Below, piece by piece: positions 8,816 through 16,513 of a stretch of 46,931 nt of DNA. Source of the stretch: Candidatus Peregrinibacteria bacterium (GTDB taxonomy: Bacteria > Patescibacteriota > Gracilibacteria > UM-FILTER-43-11); contig JAFGCT010000003.1 in assembly GCA_016932505.1 (NCBI GenBank), forward strand, positions 1 through 46,931, given 5' to 3'. How positions within the stretch are numbered: the first letter of the stretch is position 1; every line of letters starts with the position of its first letter. Under the pieces are notes generated by a model, which worked only from the letters and a program-made list of their open reading frames with translations, had not been told where the DNA came from and did no database searches. The translations under genes and the position numbers were made by a program.

Positions 8816-9379
8816 TTATTTGCCTAGAGTTTTATCACCTTTTTTCCACCCGACAGGACAAAGATCGCCAGTTTGGAATGCTTGGACTAATCTTAACAGT
8901 TCATCTATGTTTCTGCCAATCGTAACATCATTTACGATGTAGCTTTTTAATATTCCGTCTGGGTCGATAATAAAAGCTCCTCTAAGACTTATGCCCTTTT
9001 CTTCAATTAATACATTATATTCCCAGCTTATTTTTTTTGTCATATCGCTAAGAAGAGGATAATTAAATTCGCCGATTTCTTTAAGCCATGCTTCGTGACT
9101 GTAAACGCTGTCCACACTTATACCCAGTACCTGAGCATTATTTTCCTCAAATTCCTTATGTCTTTTGCTGAGTTCTATCAGTTCAGTAGGACATACAAAA
9201 GTAAAATCAAGAGGATAGAAAAATAAAACCACCCACTTGCCCTTATAATCGGAAAGTGAATATTTACTTTTATTTCCCTTGAAATACCCCTCTGCAATAA
9301 AATCTGGAGCGGGTTTGCCTATTTGAAGTTTCTGATAGCAGTCATCTTCACAGCAATTTGAATCGCAACAATTATTCAT
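8816..9379 (-). CDS. 2-Cys peroxiredoxin (AhpC/Prx1 type) with Cys-rich N-terminus
   Basis: 187 aa. Peroxidatic Cys63 lies in DFTFVCPTE and resolving Cys174 in DLCPVGWKKG, the typical 2-Cys arrangement. The thioredoxin-fold core runs through VVLFFYPLDFTFVCPTE and LSDMTKKISWEYNVL. It reduces hydrogen peroxide and organic peroxides. Unusually, the first 14 residues hold five Cys (MNNCCDSNCCEDDC), ahead of the usual start of the fold. That segment could bind metal or carry a thiol relay; this is inference. It is the second gene of the operon, 27 bp after the regulator. Confidence 0.94.
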   Translation of the reverse strand: MNNCCDSNCCEDDCYQKLQIGKPAPDFIAEGYFKGNKSKYSLSDYKGKWVVLFFYPLDFTFVCPTELIELSKRHKEFEENNAQVLGISVDSVYSHEAWLKEIGEFNYPLLSDMTKKISWEYNVLIEEKGISLRGAFIIDPDGILKSYIVNDVTIGRNIDELLRLVQAFQTGDLCPVGWKKGDKTLGK

Positions 9380-9406
9380 AATATTTTGTGTTAAATAAAT
9401 AAATTT

Positions 9407-9799
9407 TTAAGAACATTTTTTACATAATCCGTGAATTTCCAACCAACCATAATCAATAACGAACTCTGATTCATTTAGTTGATTTGATTTAATAGAAATA
9501 TCTTTTATATCGAAAATATCAATTACATGTCCGCATTTTTTGCATATCAAATGGCAATGGTTAGATGTATTCCCGTCATATCTTGCTTCTTTACCTTTTG
9601 AATGTAGCTTGATAATCATTTTATCTTCAGCCATTGAGGAAAGATTTCTGTAAACGGTTGCAAGACCTATTGTTGGTAATCTCTTTTTTACCATTTTATA
9701 AATTTCACTCGCTGTTGGATGTGAGCAGACTTTACGTAATTCTTCCATAATTACTATCTTTTGTTTTGTGAGTCTTTGATTGTATTTTTCCGGTGTCAT
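9407..9799 (-). CDS. perR: Fur-family regulator, probably PerR-like
   Basis: 130 aa. An N-terminal winged helix (TKQKIVIMEELRKVCSHPTASEIYKMV, LPTIGLATVYRNL) leads to a dimerisation domain with the metal segment SNHCHLICKKCGHVID. Structural zinc cysteines lie in two CxxC pairs, 86/89 and 126/129. It should repress the five antioxidant and repair genes downstream. PerR rather than Fur is inferred from that operon; the regulatory-metal residues do not decide it by eye. A Fur-type inverted repeat lies 7 bp upstream of its own ATG, implying autoregulation. Confidence 0.9.
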   Translation of the reverse strand: MTPEKYNQRLTKQKIVIMEELRKVCSHPTASEIYKMVKKRLPTIGLATVYRNLSSMAEDKMIIKLHSKGKEARYDGNTSNHCHLICKKCGHVIDIFDIKDISIKSNQLNESEFVIDYGWLEIHGLCKKCS

Positions 9800-9805
9800 A
9801 TTTAC

Positions 9806-9854
9806 TGATAATGATTCTCAATAAGATTATAATCTTTAAAAAAATGAATGCAAT
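9806..9854 (-). promoter_or_regulatory. perR operon promoter with Fur/PerR operator
   Basis: On the minus strand, -10 TATAAT (9826-9831) has a weak -35 TTGCAT (9848-9853) at 16 bp spacing. Directly downstream, 9806-9820 reads on the plus strand as TGATAATGATTCTCA. This matches the 7-1-7 Fur-family box TGATAATnATTATCA at all but one half-site position. The box covers the predicted transcription start. The -10 is itself palindromic (GATTATAATC) and could also serve the divergent lipoprotein gene. Confidence 0.75.
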
Positions 9855-9901
9855 AGTTTTTTTATTTAGTGGTAAAATTTAGGTAATCTAATTGAAAAAA
9901 T

Positions 9902-10405
9902 ATGAAGAAAATATTAATTATACTAACAATTTTATTATTTTCAGGGTGTAGCTTATTGCAGTTACCTGATTCAACACAGCCAGATGAACCTTTAATAGGC
10001 GGTGATAAAGATAAAGGAGGATGTTTAATCGGAGCGGGTTACCAATGGTGTGAGGTTAATCAAAAATGCCAAAGGCTATGGGAAGAGCCTTGTCTTGAAA
10101 ATAAGGATTTTGATTCAAATCTAATTAAAGATGCTTTTTCAAAAAAATATCCTGAGTGGGATCTGAGTACATGGAAAGTTAATGTTGAAAGGCAGTTTGA
10201 TAAGTTTGCTACAGGTGGAGTTTCTCCTATGGAAGAAGATATTGGAGGTGGTTACTTTTTCGCAGTCAATACAGATGACGGTTGGGTTATTGCAGCTGAT
10301 GGTAATGGGGTAATTGAATGTCAGCAAATAGAGCCCTATGATTTCCCTTCAGATTTAATAGGAGAGTGCTGGGATACTGTGAATAACATTGTAGTGGAAA
10401 GGTAA
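9902..10405 (+). CDS. Predicted lipoprotein of unknown function
   Basis: 167 aa. A signal peptide (MKKILIILTILLFSGC) ends in a lipobox, with Cys16 as the lipidation site. The mature part has a short Cys-rich module, GAGYQWCEVNQKCQRLWEEPC-like (20-residue scale, about residues 43-63), then a mixed domain ending in a Cys pair (about 140 and 152). I do not recognise the family. It is probably anchored on the outer face of the membrane. Divergent from the perR operon and possibly sharing its promoter region. It is convergent with folA, with stops 2 bp apart. Confidence 0.75.
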   Translation: MKKILIILTILLFSGCSLLQLPDSTQPDEPLIGGDKDKGGCLIGAGYQWCEVNQKCQRLWEEPCLENKDFDSNLIKDAFSKKYPEWDLSTWKVNVERQFDKFATGGVSPMEEDIGGGYFFAVNTDDGWVIAADGNGVIECQQIEPYDFPSDLIGECWDTVNNIVVER

Positions 10406-10407
10406 AA

Positions 10408-10929
10408 TTACTTACCTTTTTTGTATAACAGAAATTGATATCTAAGCCCGTTTTCTTCAGTTTCTTTTATAAGGTTAGGTTTAAATGAAGGCGGAATTTT
10501 AGGAAAGAAGGCATCACATTTAAATTCTTTTTGAATTCTTGTTAAATATATTCCTGTAAGGTCACGTCTTTTTGCAAACTGTTCGTAAACCTTTGCGCCA
10601 CCGACAATAAAAATTGTCTCAACTCTTTCATCAGCTTCTTCGAGTGCTTTTTCAATTGAATGTGCTACTGTTGCTCCTTCAGCTTTATAATTTTTATCAA
10701 AAGCAAGAACTACATTTTTTCTTCCAGATAGTGGCCTATGTTCTTCCGGTAGAGATTCCCAGGTAGTACTACCCATAACCACCATGTTTAGCTTATTGGC
10801 GTTATCAGTTTTAATTGTTTTTTTCTTGAAAAATTTCATATCGCCTTTTAAATCCCATGGGATTTTGCCTTTAAAACCGATTCCATTTTTTTGGTCAGCT
10901 GCTGCGATTAAATATATTTTATGATTCAT
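10408..10929 (-). CDS. folA: Dihydrofolate reductase
   Basis: 173 aa. The N-terminal YLIAAADQKNGIGFKGKIPW contains the conserved Ile-Gly and Pro-Trp of DHFR, followed by an acidic residue in WDLKGDMKFF. VVMGSTTWESLP is the NADPH-binding stretch and TIFIVGGAKVYEQF the second cofactor motif. It reduces dihydrofolate to tetrahydrofolate, replacing the folate oxidised by thymidylate synthase, which is encoded just upstream on the same strand. The 110 bp between the two genes is filled by a word array. Confidence 0.95.
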   Translation of the reverse strand: MNHKIYLIAAADQKNGIGFKGKIPWDLKGDMKFFKKKTIKTDNANKLNMVVMGSTTWESLPEEHRPLSGRKNVVLAFDKNYKAEGATVAHSIEKALEEADERVETIFIVGGAKVYEQFAKRRDLTGIYLTRIQKEFKCDAFFPKIPPSFKPNLIKETEENGLRYQFLLYKKGK

Positions 10930-10940
10930 TTTTTTAGGTG

Positions 10941-11039
10941 AGATTATTGGGATTATAGGGATTATAGGGATTATTGGGATTATTGGGAGTGTTATTACTT
11001 AATCATCCTAATAATCGCAATAATCTCAATCGTCCCGAA
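10941..11039. repeat. GGGATTATT/A tandem words with inverted right half
   Basis: About five 9-nt copies of GGGATTATA or GGGATTATT (10941-10990) face reverse-complement forms on the right (AATAATCGCAATAATCTCAA, about 11010-11030). The folA-thyA gap consists almost entirely of this array. Confidence 0.8.
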
Positions 11040-11852
11040 TTAAACGGCTACTGGAAATTTAATATAATCATCGTGTTCATAATTTTTTAGTTCGAAGTCT
11101 TCAAATTGTAAATCCCAAAAAGGTTTATCAGCAATTTCGAGCACTGGAAGTTTGTGAGGAGTTCTTTTTAATTGTTCTTTAAGTCCATCAACATGATTTG
11201 AGTATATATGAACATCACCTAGCGTGTGAACAAAAACTCCCGGAGTAAGACCTACTTCCTTAGCAAACATCATTAATAATGCGCTATAGCTTGCAATATT
11301 ATACGGAACACCAAGTGCAACATCCGCACTTCTTTGGTAGAGTTGTAAGTCTAATCTATCACCCATAACATTCAATTGAAAGAATGTATGACATGGCATA
11401 AGTGCCATTTTAGGAAGATCTGCAACATTCCATGTACTTACAAGTATTCGACGAGAGTCTGGACTATTTTTTAATAAATCAATAGCTTGCTGAATCTGGT
11501 TAACTTCGGTTACTTTACAGGTTCCGTCTTCCATTTTTTCATGTGCCTCCCACTTAACCCATTGTTTTCCATAAATAGGTCCTAAATCACCATTCTCATC
11601 TGCCCAAGCATTCCATATAGGTGTATATTCTTTTAATCCTTCGTTAATATTTGTTGAACCTTTTAAAAACCAAAGAAGCTCTCTTAATATCGCATCGAAT
11701 CTTACTTTTTTTGTGGTGACCATTGGAAATCCTTCTCTTAAATCGTATTTTCTTTGAGCGCCGAACATAGAAATAGTACCTGTGCCTGTACGGTCAGTTT
11801 TAGTAAGTCCGTTATCGAAGATTTCTTGTACGAGTGAAAGATATTGTTTCAT
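11040..11852 (-). CDS. thyA: Thymidylate synthase (ThyA)
   Basis: 270 aa, full length. [14 protein letters not shown] is the N-terminal signature. The catalytic Cys154 lies in [30 protein letters not shown] and [14 protein letters not shown] form the substrate and folate site, and the C-terminus ends in FPVAV. It methylates dUMP to dTMP with methylenetetrahydrofolate, producing dihydrofolate for FolA. The ATG is preceded by a -10-like TATAGT in the divergent promoter region shared with the epimerase gene. Confidence 0.97.
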   Translation of the reverse strand: MKQYLSLVQEIFDNGLTKTDRTGTGTISMFGAQRKYDLREGFPMVTTKKVRFDAILRELLWFLKGSTNINEGLKEYTPIWNAWADENGDLGPIYGKQWVKWEAHEKMEDGTCKVTEVNQIQQAIDLLKNSPDSRRILVSTWNVADLPKMALMPCHTFFQLNVMGDRLDLQLYQRSADVALGVPYNIASYSALLMMFAKEVGLTPGVFVHTLGDVHIYSNHVDGLKEQLKRTPHKLPVLEIADKPFWDLQFEDFELKNYEHDDYIKFPVAV

Positions 11853-11874
11853 TTTTGAATTTTATGACGTAATT

Positions 11875-11961
11875 ACTATACTTGAAAAATTGAAAATGTG
11901 AAAATATGAAAATTATTTATTTAGTGATTTATTTTCACATTTCCACATTTCAATATATAAT
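11875..11961. promoter_or_regulatory. Divergent thyA / nnrE promoters made from an inverted word repeat
   Basis: Left half, read on the minus strand: TTCACA followed by TATAGT (plus-strand 11875-11880) for thyA. Right half on the plus strand: TTCACA (11934-11939), 16 bp, TATAAT (11956-11961) for the epimerase gene. The surrounding TTTTCACATTTTCAATTT words are inverted copies of each other. The right-hand -10 lies 7 bp before the ATG at 11969, so that transcript should be leaderless. Confidence 0.6.
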
Positions 11962-11968
11962 GGTTACC

Positions 11969-12688
11969 ATGATGAAGGCACTTACATCATTGGAAATGCA
12001 GGAGTTTGAAAAATATGCCTGTGATAACTTTAAAATAACTGTAGAAGATATGATTCAAAATGCCGGAAAGGCAGTTTTTGACTTTGTTATGGAACAGATA
12101 AAACCTAGTTGCGTACTTGTTGTAGCAGGGAAAGGGCATAATGGAGGTGATGCACTCGTAGCTGCAAGACTTCTTTATAAGGCAGGTGCAGTGGTTACTA
12201 TCATGATGCCTTATTCTGATAGCGAATTATCTGAATATACCTTAGCTCAACTTGAAAAAGTGAGAAAGATTCGTATACCGATTATTTTTAAAACTGATGA
12301 GATTGATTTAAGAAAAAGAGATATGCAAAGCGCTGCAAGTGATGGGGGATTTGATTTAATAATTGATGGGCTTTTTGGTTTTTCTCTTAAGGGCAATCCT
12401 AAAAGTCCTGCAGATGAAATAATAAACTGGATGAATTTCTCTGGTATTCCAATTTTGTCTGTTGATGTTCCATCTGGCTTGGATTCAGGAACAGGGCAGG
12501 TAATGGAACCTACAATTAAGGCATTTTATACCGTAACACTTGGAATGCCGAAAATCGGACTTGATAAACACAGAGAGTTTGTGGGCAATTTATATCTTGG
12601 TAACGTTGGAATTCCGCAGAGAACCTATCAGAAATTGGATATTCATACCCCTATTTTTTTAGGAAAGAGTTATGTTACCTTAGATTGA
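11969..12688 (+). CDS. nnrE: NAD(P)H-hydrate epimerase (YjeF N-terminal domain)
   Basis: 239 aa from the chosen ATG at 11969. In-frame Mets also exist at 11906, 11960 and 11972. The longer forms would translate promoter repeat sequence, and the homologous part begins at MKALTSLEMQEFE. VVAGKGHNGGDALVAARLL is the phosphate/nucleotide loop, LIIDGLFGFSLKG carries the conserved Asp, and LSVDVPSGLDSGTG the C-terminal signature. It epimerises damaged R-NAD(P)HX so that the dehydratase can repair it. The dehydratase domain (NnrD), often fused, is absent here. Confidence 0.88.
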   Translation: MMKALTSLEMQEFEKYACDNFKITVEDMIQNAGKAVFDFVMEQIKPSCVLVVAGKGHNGGDALVAARLLYKAGAVVTIMMPYSDSELSEYTLAQLEKVRKIRIPIIFKTDEIDLRKRDMQSAASDGGFDLIIDGLFGFSLKGNPKSPADEIINWMNFSGIPILSVDVPSGLDSGTGQVMEPTIKAFYTVTLGMPKIGLDKHREFVGNLYLGNVGIPQRTYQKLDIHTPIFLGKSYVTLD

Positions 12689-12695
12689 TTTTTTT

Positions 12696-12810
12696 ATTAC
12701 AAGGATTACAAAGCTTCGCATTACAAAAATTACAAAGATTAATTGCGAAGCACTTATAATTCTTGTAATCTTTGTAATGTCACGAAGTGACCTTGTAATC
12801 CTTAAGTCAT
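12696..12810. repeat. ATTACAAAG / CTTTGTAAT inverted word array before pgk
   Basis: Copies of GATTACAAAG and ATTACAAAAATTACAAAG (12697-12740) face CTTGTAATCTTTGTAAT and CTTGTAATCC (about 12760-12800). Short GAAGC/GTGACC hairpins are interspersed. A -10-like CATAAT (12808-12813) follows just before the pgk ATG. Confidence 0.75.
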
Positions 12811-12817
12811 AATAAAC

Positions 12818-13987
12818 ATGAATCTTAGAACCCTCCAGGACATTCCGGAATTTGCCGGCAAGAAAGCGTTTGTCAGAGTGGATTTTAATGTGCCACTTGA
12901 TGAAATCGGGAACGTTCGTGATGATAAACGTATTCGTCATGCTATTCCAACTATCAATTATTTGCTTGATAAAGGTGTCTCTCAAATAATCCTCGCAAGC
13001 CATCTTGGTCGCCCTAAAACAAATGAACCTGGACTTATGACAAATAAGGTTGCTGAAAAATTGAGTGAGCTTATAGGTCAGGATGTATCTAAAATTGATG
13101 ATTGGGGAGAAAATGGAGTACCGGATTCAAAGATAGTGATGCTTGAAAATATTCGTTTTAATAAAGCGGAAAAAAGTAAGGATGAGATAGAAAGAGATGA
13201 ATTCGGTAAACATCTGGCTTCACTTGCCGATTTTTATGTTAACGAGGCTTTTTCTAATTCACATCGTTCGCATGCAAGTATGACCTCTATACCTAAATTT
13301 ATTCCCGGTTATGCGGGCTTAGGCGTTGAAAAAGAGGTAAATGCGATAGCAGGTGCAATCGAATCACCTGAAAAACCGCTAGTTGCAATTATCGCTGGTT
13401 TAAAGGCAGATAAAATTGTTGCTATTCATAATCTTTTGCCTATTGCGGATAAAATACTTGTTGGTGGTGCTATCGCTTTTAATTTACTTAAAGCAAAAGG
13501 GCTAAATATTGGTGCAAGTAAATCTGATGATGAGGGTATGGCTGAAAGAGCTGATATGGTGAAGGAGGTAAGTGATAGTGATAACGTGGAATTGCCAATC
13601 GATGCTGTTGTTGCAGATGATTTCAGAGAAACTGCAAATAATAAAATTGTCGATGTGGATGCGATTGAAGATGGCTGGATGGCTCTTGATATCGGACCGA
13701 AAACAATTGAAAGATACGCTCAATTTATTGTGACTGCTAAAACTATTTTATGGTTTGGTCCAATTGGTGTATTTGAAATGGAACCTTTTGCTAATGGAAC
13801 AAAAGAAATTGGAAAAACTATCGCCTGCTCAGATGCTGTTTCTATAATTGGAGGTGGGGATAGCGCCAGTGCTGTTAAATCTCTTGGTATTGAAGACCAG
13901 ATGACACTTGTTTCTACGGGTGGTGGGGCTTCTTTGGAAATGATTGAAGGTAAGCAATTGCCCGCTTTAAAAATATTGGAAAAATAA
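12818..13987 (+). CDS. pgk: Phosphoglycerate kinase
   Basis: 389 aa, full length. FVRVDFNVPLD is the N-terminal substrate signature, IILASHLGRPK the 3-phosphoglycerate site, and FSNSHRSHASM the basic patch. IAGLKADKI is the nucleotide-binding Lys region (family form GGxK), GPIGVFE the hinge, and IGGGDSASAV with STGGGASLEMI the C-terminal ATP loop. It makes ATP from 1,3-bisphosphoglycerate in glycolysis. There are no other glycolytic genes in the window. No Shine-Dalgarno; with CATAAT five bases before the ATG the transcript is probably leaderless. Confidence 0.97.
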   Translation: MNLRTLQDIPEFAGKKAFVRVDFNVPLDEIGNVRDDKRIRHAIPTINYLLDKGVSQIILASHLGRPKTNEPGLMTNKVAEKLSELIGQDVSKIDDWGENGVPDSKIVMLENIRFNKAEKSKDEIERDEFGKHLASLADFYVNEAFSNSHRSHASMTSIPKFIPGYAGLGVEKEVNAIAGAIESPEKPLVAIIAGLKADKIVAIHNLLPIADKILVGGAIAFNLLKAKGLNIGASKSDDEGMAERADMVKEVSDSDNVELPIDAVVADDFRETANNKIVDVDAIEDGWMALDIGPKTIERYAQFIVTAKTILWFGPIGVFEMEPFANGTKEIGKTIACSDAVSIIGGGDSASAVKSLGIEDQMTLVSTGGGASLEMIEGKQLPALKILEK

Positions 13988-13994
13988 TTTATAT

Positions 13995-14070
13995 GACGTG
14001 ACTCGTGACTCGTGACTTGTGAATTCCACGAATCACGAAGCACAAATCACGAATCACGAACCACGAATTC
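13995..14070. repeat. TCGTGACT / AATCACGA inverted word array
   Basis: Direct words GTGACTCGTGACTCGTGACT on the left face AATCACGAA words on the right (at least five copies). Together they fill the pgk to baseplate-J-like gap up to the ATG. A long imperfect stem can form. Confidence 0.8.
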
Positions 14071-15774
14071 ATGAAAAAAGTAATCTACATTGAAATCGAC
14101 GAAGAGATAACCTCGATCTATGATCGGGTAAAGCGTGTAAAACAAAATGAGGTTTTTTTAGTGGTTCCAAGAAAGGCGATTTTATTTCAGAGCGTGGTGA
14201 ATTTAAAAATACTAAAAAGTAAAATTGAAAGCGTAGGCAAAAAATTAATCATAATTACATCAGATAGAATGGGCCGACACTTGGCCGAGCAGATAGGTCT
14301 TACTGTTTATAATAAAATTGAAGTTGAAGAGTTAAGAGCTCCAAGTGAGGATAATCCAAAGATGAGAATCGAACCTATTCAGGCACGAAGAAATGAGGTA
14401 ATAAAAGACCTTCCACGTAGATCCAAAGAAAAGAAAATTACAATAGGGGAGCTTATTAAGGATTTCAGAGAAAAAACAAAGAGGAATAAGAATTCATCTG
14501 GAGATTCATCAAATTCATTTAATTTTGTTCGTCCAAATAGCAAATTGCTTGTTTTGATACTTGTAATTAGCATTGGATTATTTGGGCTTATAAGCTATAT
14601 CGCTTTTCCTGGTGCTACTATTTATATACGTCCTAAATTTGATAACATTAGCCATTCGGTAAATATTACCCTTGCGGATAAAAGGCAGAATCAGAATCTT
14701 CTTAGTCAGAATAAACCGCACGTTATAGCGAGTGAAAAAATTACGACCGTTACAAAACAGACAAAAGTATTTAATACAACAAGCAAAAGGTTTAAGGGCG
14801 AAAATGCAAAAGGGAGTATTAGAATAGTGAATACTACATCTGACGAATGGACATTAAAGAAAGACACGCGTTTTCAAACAGAAGATGGAATTGTTTTTAG
14901 AATTCAAGATGGTGTTATTGTGCCACCTTCTTCCACTGACGAAGGAGGTAATACGGTATTTGGTGAATATAATGTTGCAGTTGTTGCCGATCCTTTTGAT
15001 ATTTATGGAAATCCAGTTGGTGAACTTGGTAACATTGGCGCGGCTAAGTTAATAATTCCCGGTCTTTCAAAGTATAATCAAAGACTAATATGGGGTGAAA
15101 GTAGTGAACCTATGACGGGTGGTATTTCTGATTTTGAATTAGTTGTAATGGATGAAGATATCGAGGCTGCAAAAAAGCAGATTGAGGATAATCTAATTCT
15201 TATGGCTAGGGATGATTTAAGAAATCACATTGATGAGATGAATAGGCTTAATCAAACAAATCTCGTATTACTTGATGACAGACGTTATCTAAAAACCGAA
15301 TTACAGGATCTTCGTATTTCAGATGATTTGGAGGGGGGTCAGAAGGATAAATTTGAAGTTTTTGCTCAAATTAAGGCTGAAGGTATAGCATATGACTTTG
15401 ACCAGCTCTATTCTCTCCTTAAAAAAGAAATTAAAACTCGTACACATCCAGATATGCGAATAAAAGAGGGTTCGATTAATTCTGATACTATAATTTATGA
15501 TGTTATTGATGAAGATGAAGATACTGGGCAAATAAAAATTACAGCTACAATTCAAGGTATAGAAGAATATGTTGTTGAGCCCGATGAGGAGGCAGGAATG
15601 AGATTTTCTGAAAAATTAATTGAGGCAATTTTAGGTATGCCTGTTCCTGAGGCTGAAAATTATATTAATAATCTTTCAGAGGTAGATGCGGTTCAGATAA
15701 AAACTTGGCCGATATGGATATCTACTATTCCACATATACCGGATAATATTGATATTAAAGAGATGAGTGACTAA
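14071..15774 (+). CDS. Baseplate-J-like membrane-anchored protein
   Basis: 567 aa. Residues 1-95 form an alpha/beta domain (KVIYIEIDEEITSIYDRVK, LVVPRKAILFQSVVNLKIL, KLIIITSDRMGRHLAEQIG). Residues 100-160 are basic and charged. One membrane helix follows at about 163-185 (LLVLILVISIGLFGLISYIA), and a long beta-rich outer part completes the protein. The stretch KGSIRIVNTTSDEWTLKKDT followed by RFQTEDGIVFRI resembles the baseplate J/gp47-like domain seen in many Patescibacteria envelope proteins. The role in the cell is unknown. It is convergent with the TraC-like gene, 15 bp apart. Confidence 0.72.
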   Translation: MKKVIYIEIDEEITSIYDRVKRVKQNEVFLVVPRKAILFQSVVNLKILKSKIESVGKKLIIITSDRMGRHLAEQIGLTVYNKIEVEELRAPSEDNPKMRIEPIQARRNEVIKDLPRRSKEKKITIGELIKDFREKTKRNKNSSGDSSNSFNFVRPNSKLLVLILVISIGLFGLISYIAFPGATIYIRPKFDNISHSVNITLADKRQNQNLLSQNKPHVIASEKITTVTKQTKVFNTTSKRFKGENAKGSIRIVNTTSDEWTLKKDTRFQTEDGIVFRIQDGVIVPPSSTDEGGNTVFGEYNVAVVADPFDIYGNPVGELGNIGAAKLIIPGLSKYNQRLIWGESSEPMTGGISDFELVVMDEDIEAAKKQIEDNLILMARDDLRNHIDEMNRLNQTNLVLLDDRRYLKTELQDLRISDDLEGGQKDKFEVFAQIKAEGIAYDFDQLYSLLKKEIKTRTHPDMRIKEGSINSDTIIYDVIDEDEDTGQIKITATIQGIEEYVVEPDEEAGMRFSEKLIEAILGMPVPEAENYINNLSEVDAVQIKTWPIWISTIPHIPDNIDIKEMSD

Positions 15775-15789
15775 ATATTATTTCTTGAA

Positions 15790-16509
15790 TTATAAATTAT
15801 CTACATCTATTTGACTCAGGTCATAAATTTTTTCGTTGCGTGAAGTTCCGGGGTTATAAATTCCATAGAAAAGTTCAACTAGCTGAGGAGTTGTTAGCTG
15901 AGCCACTCTAAGATTACATCCTTCCAGTCCTGCTTTAACTGCATTCACACGTTGTGTAAGATTTTTGTTTAATTCCTCAAATTCTTTATGACGTCTTTTA
16001 ATACTATCAATGCTATCAGCTGCTGATATTCTTTCCATAAACTTAGCAAAAATATTTTTGTCTTGTGATCTATATGGATCGTGAGGAACTACAACATAAA
16101 ACTTTTTCTCCATAATATCCGCATACTCAACAAGTTTCTGAATATATTCACAATACTCAATTGTTTGGTCTTTAAGGAGGCTATTTTGATTTTTCTCACC
16201 TAGCGCTCTAACAGTTTCAATATATTTATCTACATCTAATTTTCTTGATTGCACTAATATCTGAACTGGGAAATCAATAGAATTAAGGAAATTTTGATAG
16301 GAGTAGATTATTGCATTCTGTTCATCTTCCGATTTAAGATTGAAGTTGACACTATTAGTTTGAATAACGGCTCTTAATCCACCATTTTTAAGAATAACTA
16401 CATTATCTTTAATCTCAGCAATATTCATGTATATCTGAGTACTATTCGCTGGTGAACCTTTTTTTTGTTTTACGGTTTTATCCGTTGATATTTGTGTTGC
16501 TTCTGGCAT
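15790..16509 (-). CDS. TraC/VirB4 N-terminal-domain-like protein without ATPase domain
   Basis: 239 aa. An N-terminal linker rich in Lys and Thr is followed by YMNIAEIKDNVVILKNGGLR and AVIQTNSVNFNLKSEDEQNA. This resembles the N-terminal domain of VirB4/TraC conjugation ATPases. No Walker A or B motif is present and the frame ends cleanly, so this is the stand-alone N-terminal form, not a truncated ATPase fragment. It starts 4 bp after the PrgI-like stop on the same strand and is probably co-translated. It likely belongs to a type IV secretion or DNA-uptake apparatus; the ATPase would be elsewhere. Confidence 0.7.
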   Translation of the reverse strand: MPEATQISTDKTVKQKKGSPANSTQIYMNIAEIKDNVVILKNGGLRAVIQTNSVNFNLKSEDEQNAIIYSYQNFLNSIDFPVQILVQSRKLDVDKYIETVRALGEKNQNSLLKDQTIEYCEYIQKLVEYADIMEKKFYVVVPHDPYRSQDKNIFAKFMERISAADSIDSIKRRHKEFEELNKNLTQRVNAVKAGLEGCNLRVAQLTTPQLVELFYGIYNPGTSRNEKIYDLSQIDVDNL

Positions 16510-16513
16510 GTTA

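Noticed and set aside
12680-13003. Minus-strand frame over the nnrE-pgk gap
   Set aside because: It runs antisense through the pgk N-terminus and the inverted word array; no family features.
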